A stretch of DNA of 5,013 nt from Bacillota bacterium. GTDB taxonomy: Bacteria > Bacillota > Clostridia > Acetivibrionales > DSM-1351. Positions 1 to 5,013 of the stretch are shown piece by piece; the stretch's first letter is position 1; the number at the start of each line of letters is the position of its first letter. The notes under the pieces were generated by a model. It saw only the letters and a list, made by a program, of their open reading frames with translations. It had not been told where the DNA came from and did no database searches. The DNA is taken from assembly GCA_023431385.1 (NCBI GenBank), contig JAEYWA010000220.1, forward strand, positions 1 through 5,013, in the 5' to 3' direction. A program made the translations under genes and the position numbers.

Positions 1-53
1 TAACCGTAGTGCGGAACGGTGTGGAAAAAGCGATGAACTGCTTTAATAAATAG
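1..53 (+). CDS. pth: Peptidyl-tRNA hydrolase, C-terminal end only (partial)
   Basis: This is the 3' end of a gene whose start lies outside the window. The first complete codon is at position 3, and the frame reads TVVRNGVEKAMNCFNK before a TAG stop at 51-53. The tail resembles the C-terminus of bacterial peptidyl-tRNA hydrolases, which commonly ends in a helix with a pattern like 'A-M-N-x-F-N'. Pth is a cytoplasmic esterase that releases peptides from prematurely dissociated peptidyl-tRNA so that the tRNA can be reused. The call also rests on context, since pth lies just upstream of mfd in many Firmicutes. The stop is only 11 bases before the mfd start, so the two genes are probably co-transcribed. 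None of the catalytic residues are in the window. The other two forward frames contain stops (1-3, 7-9 and 44-46), so this is the longest reading. With only 16 residues the identification is probable, not certain. Confidence 0.7.
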   Translation, partial: TVVRNGVEKAMNCFNK

Positions 54-64
54 CGGAGGAACAC

Positions 65-3000
65 ATGAATTTATTTGCAGACCCCCTTTTAAAACTGAAT
101 GAATACAATACACTTCTTGAGGCTGTCAGTAATAACCTTGGGCCGGTTTCGGTAATAGGCCCCTCGGACTCTCAAAAGGTTCACATTGTATACTCAATGC
201 TGACTCATATGCATGCAAAGGGTTTATTCGTAACCTACAATGAAATGCAGGCAAGAAGAGCCTTTGAGGATTTCCAACTATTCCTTGGGGACGATGTGAT
301 TTACTTTCCCCCAAAGGAAACAATGCTCTACAGTGTCGAGGCAAGAAGTAACGATATTATATATCAGAGAGTAAAAACTCTGCTCAGATGTATAAATGGT
401 GACTACAAGGTTATGGTGCTGCCGGCTGAAGCCCTCACTCAGATGATTTCACCGAAGGACTTGTTTATAGGAGGGGTGATAAATATTGAACTGGGGGACC
501 AGGTCGAACTTGAGGAACTTGTATCAAAGCTGGTTCTCTATGGTTATGAAAGAGTTGAGGTTGTGGAAGGCAAAGCACAATTTGCAATTCGAGGCGGGAT
601 TGTAGACATCTTTACAATTAATAGCGAACATCCTCTCAGAATTGAACTTTTTGACACTGAAGTTGATTCAATCAGATACTTTGATGAGGCAACCCAGAGA
701 TCGACGAATTCATCGGATACCTGTACTATAGCACCCGTAAGGGATGTTATATATGATGACGGTTCAAAAGACTCAATCATAGCAAAAATCAGAAAGGATT
801 TAAAGGATTATGTAAATAAATTAAATAAAAAGAGTGGCTCAGAAGAAGTAGCGGCAAATATTGTTAAAAGGGTAAACGAAGACGTTGATAACTTGAAAGA
901 GCATCATTACTTTGCGGGAATTGACAGATATCTGCCTTACATTCTGGAGAAACCCCAGTCAGTTATGAATTATATAAGCGACGACGCTGTGGTAATTCTT
1001 GACGAGACCATAAGAATATCCCAGAGAATAGAAAATGTTGAACTGGAACAGGAGGAGCTTGCTAAGAGCTTACTTGAGAAGGGAACATTGCTTCCCGGAG
1101 GGGCAGGATGGACCCATAGCTTTAATAAAATTGTTGATCAATTCAAAACCTTTAAAGTACTAACTCTTGCGGCAATTGCTTCAAATAATGCACTTCTGAG
1201 GCCTTCAAGCCAGATATCCATACCTTGCAGGACAGGTAATTCCTATCAGAACCACATGGAGTTACTTATTAATGATATTGAACTGCTAAAAGGGAAGAAT
1301 TACAAGATAGTGGTACTGTCCGGGCCAAGTGGAAGAGGACACAGACTTGTTGAAACCCTTGCAACCAATGACATTATGTCAAACTACACCGACAGCTGTG
1401 ATAAGGAGGTCCAGGAGGGCGAGATAGTTATTACCCGCGGTAGCCTCCAGAAGGGCTTTGAGTATCCTACAGCCGGATTCGTTGTAATCAGTGATAAAGA
1501 GGTTTTCGGGCAGGATAAAAGAATTAAGAAGGCAAAATCCAAACATGACGGTAAGAAAATAAAAGCCTTTTCAGACTTGAATGTAGGAGATTTTGTCGTA
1601 CATCAGGCCCACGGAATAGGACAGTACATCGGTATAGAAAAACTGACAGTGGGAGAGATAAAGCGTGACTATCTTAAGATACGTTATCAGGAGGGGGCTT
1701 TTCTTTACATTCCTACTAACCAGCTTGATCTTATTCAGAAATATATCGGAACCGAAGGGAAGGCTCCAAAGGTAAATAAGTTGGGGAGCTCGGATTGGGC
1801 CAAAACCAAAAGCCGCGTGAAAGAATCCTTGCGAGAGTTGGCGGGAGAGCTTATAAAGCTTTATGCTAAACGTCAGGCTGAGGTTGGACATTCCTTTGCT
1901 ATTGATACTGTGTGGCAGAGACAGTTTGAAGAGCTGTTCCCATATGATGAAACAGATGATCAACTAAAATGTATTGAAGAAATTAAGAAAGACATGGAGT
2001 CACCGCGTCTTATGGACAGACTTTTGTGCGGTGATGTAGGGTATGGTAAAACAGAAGTTGCAATAAGAGCTGTTTTCAAGGCTGTAATGGATGGAAAGCA
2101 GGTAGCTTATTTAGTACCTACAACTATTTTAGCACAGCAGATATATGAGAACTTTAAGAAGAGAATGAGCGACTTCCCTGTAACTGTAGATGTAATGAGC
2201 CGCTTCCGGACTACTGCCGAGCAGAAGAAAATCGTAAAATCGGTTAAGACCGGAAATATTGATATTTTAATCGGAACTCACAGACTGCTTCAAAAAGATA
2301 TTGAATTTAAGGATCTAGGTCTTCTTATAGTTGACGAAGAACAACGTTTCGGAGTAACACACAAGGAGAAGCTAAAAGCCATAAAGCCTAATGTAGATGT
2401 TTTAACCCTCACAGCAACGCCTATACCAAGAACTCTTCATATGTCACTGGTTGGTATACGTGATATCAGTGTGATTGAAGATCCCCCAGAAGAAAGATAT
2501 CCTGTCCAAACGTATGTTATGGAGCATAATACCGAGCTCATACGTGACGGTATAGTACGAGAACTAGCCAGAAACGGTCAGGTATTTTATCTATATAACC
2601 GTGTAAGAGGAATAGAGCTTAAAGCAGAAGAATTAAAGAGGCTTGTGCCAGAGGCCAGAGTTGCCACGGCACATGGACAAATGAACGAGAAAGAGCTGGA
2701 AGATGTTATGTACAGCTTTATTAACGGCGAGTACGATGTTCTGGTTTGCACCACCATAATTGAATCGGGGCTTGATATGCCTAATGTTAATACCATAGTT
2801 GTTGAAGATGCAGACAGAATGGGACTTTCACAATTGTATCAAATACGCGGCAGGGTGGGGCGCTCAAACCGTTTGGCTTATGCCTTTATTACCTACAGAA
2901 AGGATAAGTCACTTTCCGAAGTAGCTGAAAAAAGACTTCAGGCAATCAAGGAATTTACTGAATTTGGTTCGGGGTTCAGAATTGCCATGCGCGATTTGGA

Positions 3001-3592
3001 AATAAGAGGAGCGGGTAATCTTCTGGGGCCTGAACAGCATGGACATATGGAAACTGTAGGTTATGAAATGTATTGTAAATTGCTTGAGGAAGCGGTTCAG
3101 GAAATCAGTGGGGATTCAGTCCGGCAAACTGATGAGGAAATGGCTATTGACTTAAATGTTAGTGCATATATTGACGATGATTATATCAGTTCGGAAGAAC
3201 TAAAAATTGACATGTATAAAAAAATAGCAAATATACAAAATGAAAATGATGTAATTGATATAAAAGATGAGCTTATTGACCGTTATGGAGACATCCCCGA
3301 AGAGGTTGAGAGTCTTATGGATATTGCATATTTTAAAGTACTGGCCAGACAGTGCAGCTTTACCGGTATCTCCCAAAAGGATGAAATAGTCATTTTTCAG
3401 TTAAGTAAAAACGCAAAAGCACTTCCCATGTATCTTGGGAAGCTTATGGATAAATATCCGAGAAGAATTATGTTTAACGCTGGAAGCAGCCCATATATTA
3501 CCTTCAGGCTTAATAATCTGGCAGGAAGAGATATTTTGGCAAATATTAAGATTTTGTTACATGACATTATTAAATTGCAGTGTTGTGAATAA
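65..3592 (+). CDS. mfd: Transcription-repair coupling factor Mfd
   Basis: Mfd is a cytoplasmic ATP-dependent DNA translocase. It pushes on RNA polymerase stalled at lesions, releases it, and recruits UvrA for nucleotide excision repair. The 1175 aa length matches the family (about 1150-1180 aa). In order: a UvrB-like N-terminal module with a degenerate P-loop at residues 32-39 (GPSDSQKV, no GKT) and the conserved RGGIVDIF at 176-183; a variable linker region; the RNA polymerase-interacting CarD-like/Tudor domain at about 502-562 (VVHQAHGIGQY, then Leu527, which by eye aligns with the E. coli polymerase-contact leucine); then a RecG-like motor. Motor motifs are FPYDETDDQ (625-633), Walker A GDVGYGKT (656-663, Lys662), DEEQ (757-760), TATPIPRT (783-790), QIRGRVGR (926-933) and the TRG translocation motif region GSGFRIAMRD...LLG (968-988). 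The C-terminal regulatory domain follows to 1175. The ATG at 65 has GGAGG at 55-59, five bases upstream. All key motor residues look intact, so it should be active. Confidence 0.98.
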   Translation: MNLFADPLLKLNEYNTLLEAVSNNLGPVSVIGPSDSQKVHIVYSMLTHMHAKGLFVTYNEMQARRAFEDFQLFLGDDVIYFPPKETMLYSVEARSNDIIYQRVKTLLRCINGDYKVMVLPAEALTQMISPKDLFIGGVINIELGDQVELEELVSKLVLYGYERVEVVEGKAQFAIRGGIVDIFTINSEHPLRIELFDTEVDSIRYFDEATQRSTNSSDTCTIAPVRDVIYDDGSKDSIIAKIRKDLKDYVNKLNKKSGSEEVAANIVKRVNEDVDNLKEHHYFAGIDRYLPYILEKPQSVMNYISDDAVVILDETIRISQRIENVELEQEELAKSLLEKGTLLPGGAGWTHSFNKIVDQFKTFKVLTLAAIASNNALLRPSSQISIPCRTGNSYQNHMELLINDIELLKGKNYKIVVLSGPSGRGHRLVETLATNDIMSNYTDSCDKEVQEGEIVITRGSLQKGFEYPTAGFVVISDKEVFGQDKRIKKAKSKHDGKKIKAFSDLNVGDFVVHQAHGIGQYIGIEKLTVGEIKRDYLKIRYQEGAFLYIPTNQLDLIQKYIGTEGKAPKVNKLGSSDWAKTKSRVKESLRELAGELIKLYAKRQAEVGHSFAIDTVWQRQFEELFPYDETDDQLKCIEEIKKDMESPRLMDRLLCGDVGYGKTEVAIRAVFKAVMDGKQVAYLVPTTILAQQIYENFKKRMSDFPVTVDVMSRFRTTAEQKKIVKSVKTGNIDILIGTHRLLQKDIEFKDLGLLIVDEEQRFGVTHKEKLKAIKPNVDVLTLTATPIPRTLHMSLVGIRDISVIEDPPEERYPVQTYVMEHNTELIRDGIVRELARNGQVFYLYNRVRGIELKAEELKRLVPEARVATAHGQMNEKELEDVMYSFINGEYDVLVCTTIIESGLDMPNVNTIVVEDADRMGLSQLYQIRGRVGRSNRLAYAFITYRKDKSLSEVAEKRLQAIKEFTEFGSGFRIAMRDLEIRGAGNLLGPEQHGHMETVGYEMYCKLLEEAVQEISGDSVRQTDEEMAIDLNVSAYIDDDYISSEELKIDMYKKIANIQNENDVIDIKDELIDRYGDIPEEVESLMDIAYFKVLARQCSFTGISQKDEIVIFQLSKNAKALPMYLGKLMDKYPRRIMFNAGSSPYITFRLNNLAGRDILANIKILLHDIIKLQCCE

Positions 3593-3603
3593 TTGAATAT
3601 AAT
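3575..3603 (+). promoter_or_regulatory. Candidate sigma-A promoter for the PpiC gene
   Basis: A perfect -10 hexamer TATAAT lies at 3598-3603, 17 bases after TTGCAG (3575-3580), which matches the -35 consensus TTGACA in its first three bases. The -35 box lies inside the last codons of mfd. Transcription would begin near 3610 and give a leader of roughly 65 bases before the TTG start at 3675. If real, it lets the foldase be expressed independently of pth-mfd, with read-through from mfd also possible because no terminator is visible in 3593-3674. The weak -35 box and the AT-rich setting keep confidence moderate. Confidence 0.45.
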
Positions 3604-3659
3604 TGTTACAGAGTGTTCAAATAGAAACAAGTTGTACAAGCGTGTTAATAATAAGAAAC

Positions 3660-3665
3660 GGGGAG
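3660..3665 (+). promoter_or_regulatory. Ribosome binding site fixing the PpiC start
   Basis: GGGGAG lies nine bases upstream of the TTG at 3675. This is the only good Shine-Dalgarno-like sequence near the 5' end of the frame. The longer reading from the TTG at 3603 has no such site and would start inside the candidate -10 box. Starting at 3675 also yields a normal N-terminus for an exported protein: a short charged stretch followed by a hydrophobic segment. Confidence 0.75.
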
Positions 3666-3674
3666 CGATTACCT

Positions 3675-4778
3675 TTGGAAAATGAAAATGCAAATGTTAA
3701 AAAAAGGTCAAAAGGCCTTATAATCGGGTTAGTTGTAGCTGCAGTTTTAGTAATTGCAGCAGTTATTCTATTTATATTACAGCCTTGGTCGTCCAGTGTT
3801 GCGACAGTTGATAATTTAAAGATAACAAGTTATGAGTACAAATTTTTCTCAAAATTTAATATGAACCAGTTCTTGTTAAGTGTTGACAGCAATAATACTG
3901 ACAAGTACGATTGGAATACAAAAAAAGGTACCGAGACAGCAAAAGATTCAGTAAAGAAAAGTACTCTTGAACAGATTCAAGAGTTGAAAATACAAATAAT
4001 CAAGGCAAAGGAAGCAGGCCTAAAGCTTGAAACTGAAGATCTGAAAAGCGTTGATGAGGCAATAGATCAGTTGATATCCCAATACGGCAGCAGAAATGCA
4101 GCTGAGGAAGCTGTTAAATCTGGATATGGAGTTACATTATCCGAATATAAGGAAATATATAAAAGCTTTACGCTTGCACAAAAATATCAGGCTTATGTTA
4201 TAAAAGACGTGAAAGTAACTGACGATGAAATTAAGAAGTATTATGACGAAAATAAAAGTGAATTTGACAAGGTTACTGTAACCCATATTCTCATGAAAAC
4301 CGTTGATGAAAAAGGTGCTGCCGTTAGTGCAGGTAAAAAGGCAGAGGCAAAGAAAAAAGCCGATGAACTTCTGGCTAAGGTAAAAGCCGGAGAGGATATA
4401 AAGAAGTTGGCAATGGAGTATTCCGAAGACAAGCCTGCGGCTACTACTAAAGACAGCAGAGGCTATCAGGGCGAATATACCTTTGGCAAAGGAGAAATGC
4501 TTCCAGAGTTTGAACAATGGGCATTCGATAAAAACCGTAAAGCTGGAGATGCTGATGTTGTAGAAACTTCTGTCGGTTACCATATAATGCAGTTTCATAA
4601 AAGGGCAGTAACTCCTTTGGAGGATGTAAAAGAAAGTATAAAACCAGCGCTGTTAAATAAGAATCAAAGTGACTTTTTCAATAAGAAACTTGACGAATTG
4701 AAAAAAGATTCCAAGTATACACTCAAACCCGATGAAAATGCTATAACAAAGGTAGATAAAAGCTTATACGGTATATAA
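3675..4778 (+). CDS. Membrane-anchored PpiC/parvulin-type peptidyl-prolyl isomerase (PrsA/SurA-like)
   Basis: Predicted extracytoplasmic foldase of 367 aa that catalyses cis-trans isomerisation of Xaa-Pro bonds in secreted or cell-wall proteins. Residues 1-13 are polar and end in KKRSK. Residues 14-35 form one hydrophobic segment, either an uncleaved anchor or a signal peptide, followed by QPWSSS. Residues about 42-195 are a Lys/Glu-rich helical region like the SurA/PrsA N-terminal chaperone domain, ending in the typical DDEIKKYYDENKSEF. The parvulin domain spans about 199-308: VTHIL with His204, YSED (249-252, Asp252 at the position of the Pin1 cysteine), the G-E-M-L-P-E-F signature (273-279) and GYHIM with His303. 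A C-terminal helical tail follows. There is no lipobox cysteine after the hydrophobic segment, so it is not a PrsA lipoprotein. The same frame opens at a TTG at 3603, but the RBS supports 3675. It lies between mfd and spoVT. Its precise substrate is unknown, and it is not safe to name it prsA. Confidence 0.9.
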   Translation: MENENANVKKRSKGLIIGLVVAAVLVIAAVILFILQPWSSSVATVDNLKITSYEYKFFSKFNMNQFLLSVDSNNTDKYDWNTKKGTETAKDSVKKSTLEQIQELKIQIIKAKEAGLKLETEDLKSVDEAIDQLISQYGSRNAAEEAVKSGYGVTLSEYKEIYKSFTLAQKYQAYVIKDVKVTDDEIKKYYDENKSEFDKVTVTHILMKTVDEKGAAVSAGKKAEAKKKADELLAKVKAGEDIKKLAMEYSEDKPAATTKDSRGYQGEYTFGKGEMLPEFEQWAFDKNRKAGDADVVETSVGYHIMQFHKRAVTPLEDVKESIKPALLNKNQSDFFNKKLDELKKDSKYTLKPDENAITKVDKSLYGI

Positions 4779-4800
4779 TTATCTAATAAAATAGAAGAAT

Positions 4801-4850
4801 AATGCACCCCGGTGTCAGAAGTTCAGACTGACATTTCGGAGGTGCATTTT
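4801..4850 (+). terminator. Rho-independent terminator after the PpiC gene
   Basis: AATGCACC (4801-4808) pairs perfectly with GGTGCATT (4841-4848). Inside it CCG (4809-4811) can pair with CGG (4837-4839), and TGTCAG (4813-4818) with CTGACA (4828-4833), around a nine-base loop at 4819-4827. Small bulges occur at 4840 and 4834-4836. The right arm runs into a T-rich tail (4847-4850, then ATTT). It begins 22 bases after the PpiC stop and should end the pth-mfd-ppiC transcript, isolating spoVT. Confidence 0.85.
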
Positions 4851-4898
4851 ATTTGTAAAAAATATATGTTTTTCTATTTAATCCTGCCTTTCCAATAA

Positions 4899-4929
4899 TG
4901 TATAAAAAATCATCAAGTTTACAATACTA
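4899..4929 (+). promoter_or_regulatory. Candidate forespore (sigma-G/sigma-F type) promoter for spoVT
   Basis: TGTATA (4899-4904) and AATACTA (4923-4929) are separated by 18 bases. Compared with the known Bacillus sigma-G consensus (about TGAATA, 17-18 bases, CATACTA) they match five of six and six of seven positions. The expected transcript start is near 4936, leaving a leader of about 27 bases that contains the spoVT ribosome binding site. spoVT is a sigma-G-dependent gene in Bacillus subtilis, so position and pattern agree. Sigma-F and sigma-G promoters overlap in sequence, so which factor acts here cannot be decided by eye. Confidence 0.6.
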
Positions 4930-4947
4930 AGACTAAAATAACCTATT

Positions 4948-4955
4948 AAGGAGGT
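4948..4955 (+). promoter_or_regulatory. Ribosome binding site of spoVT
   Basis: AAGGAGGT is a near-perfect complement to the 3' end of 16S rRNA and sits eight bases before the TTG at 4964. Together with the protein N-terminus that follows, it establishes TTG as the start codon although no ATG is present at that position. Confidence 0.9.
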
Positions 4956-4963
4956 AATATATT

Positions 4964-5013
4964 TTGAAAGCAACTGGAATAGTTAGACGTATAGACGATT
5001 TAGGAAGAGTTGT
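4964..5013 (+). CDS. spoVT: Stage V sporulation protein T, N-terminus only (partial)
   Basis: The frame starts with TTG and reads MKATGIVRRIDDLGRV, plus two bases of the next codon, before the window ends. This matches the highly conserved start of SpoVT, an AbrB-family DNA-binding protein. Its N-terminal swapped-hairpin (SpoVT-AbrB) domain binds DNA, and its C-terminal GAF-like domain is outside the window. In Bacillus SpoVT works in the forespore, where it activates and represses members of the sigma-G regulon and adjusts spore coat and germination genes. Other AbrB-family proteins such as AbrB and Abh begin similarly ('GIVRKVDELGRVV'), but the exact MKATGIVRRIDDLGRV start and the location downstream of mfd favour SpoVT. 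It is preceded by a terminator and a forespore-type promoter, so it appears to be a separate transcription unit from mfd and the foldase. Only 16 residues are visible, so integrity of the rest is unknown. Confidence 0.88.
   Translation, partial: MKATGIVRRIDDLGRV

Noticed and set aside
1571..1963. 130-codon open frame on the minus strand inside mfd
   Set aside because: It lies fully antisense to the conserved RNA polymerase-interacting domain and the helicase start of mfd, and its translation shows no recognisable domain. The mfd constraint explains the open frame.
3594..3624. Possible sigma-G promoter before ppiC: perfect TGAATA (3594-3599) followed after 18 bases by CAAATAG (3618-3624)
   Set aside because: The -10 element agrees with CATACTA at only three of seven positions. 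The overlapping TATAAT gives a better vegetative reading, so forespore expression of the foldase is not supported.
3632..3639. Palindrome TTGTACAA in the leader of ppiC, as a possible operator
   Set aside because: An eight-base palindrome is expected by chance in AT-rich sequence, and no second copy or matching regulator is seen in the window.
3397..3693. 98-codon minus-strand open frame across the mfd-ppiC junction
   Set aside because: Mostly antisense to the mfd C-terminus and the short AT-rich gap, with no recognisable domain in the translation. An AT-rich shadow is the simpler explanation.
4137..4598. 153-codon minus-strand open frame, rich in Phe, Ile and Leu, resembling a small membrane protein
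   Set aside because: It is the reverse complement of the Lys/Glu-rich parvulin domain: AAA/GAA-type codons read backwards give Phe- and Ser-rich pseudo-membrane segments. No separate evidence of translation is visible.
4856..4877. A-rich then T-rich stretch after the terminator, as a second hairpin
   Set aside because: Only weak A-T pairing is possible and there is no G-C core. It is better viewed as AT-rich intergenic DNA.
1..5013. An undescribed system, mobile element, CRISPR array or RNA gene
   Set aside because: All four genes belong to known families in a conserved core neighbourhood. No repeats, att-like sites, transposase fragments or tRNA-like sequences were seen on either strand.

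Overview
The window looks like a chromosomal core region from an endospore-forming Firmicute, most likely a member of the Clostridia. A Ruminiclostridium/Clostridium cellulolyticum-like organism is my best guess, from memory of gene order rather than from a search. Support comes from the AT-leaning base composition, strong AAGGAGG-type ribosome binding sites, two TTG starts, a Lys-rich PrsA/PpiC-type foldase, and the start of a SpoVT-type sporulation regulator.

Layout, all on the + strand: (1) positions 1-53 hold the last 16 codons of a gene that fits the C-terminus of peptidyl-tRNA hydrolase (pth). (2) Eleven bases later mfd begins (65-3592), a full-length transcription-repair coupling factor of 1175 aa with all expected helicase motifs intact. 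(3) After an 82-base gap with a plausible vegetative promoter comes a membrane-anchored PpiC/parvulin-type peptidyl-prolyl isomerase, best started at the TTG at 3675 (367 aa, ends 4778). (4) Positions 4779-4963 are intergenic and hold a rho-independent terminator (about 4801-4850) followed by a sigma-G/sigma-F-like forespore promoter (4899-4929). (5) At 4964 spoVT begins and runs off the window after 16 full codons.

The pth-mfd-...-spoVT order is a conserved Firmicute neighbourhood. pth (ribosome rescue and tRNA recycling) and mfd (removal of stalled RNA polymerase and recruitment of UvrABC) are housekeeping genes that appear to be co-transcribed. The foldase can be reached by read-through or from its own promoter. 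The terminator then separates this block from spoVT, which appears to have an independent sporulation promoter. No mobile element, CRISPR array, RNA gene, broken gene or unknown system was seen. I regard this as ordinary core genome, with a few regulatory details worth checking.
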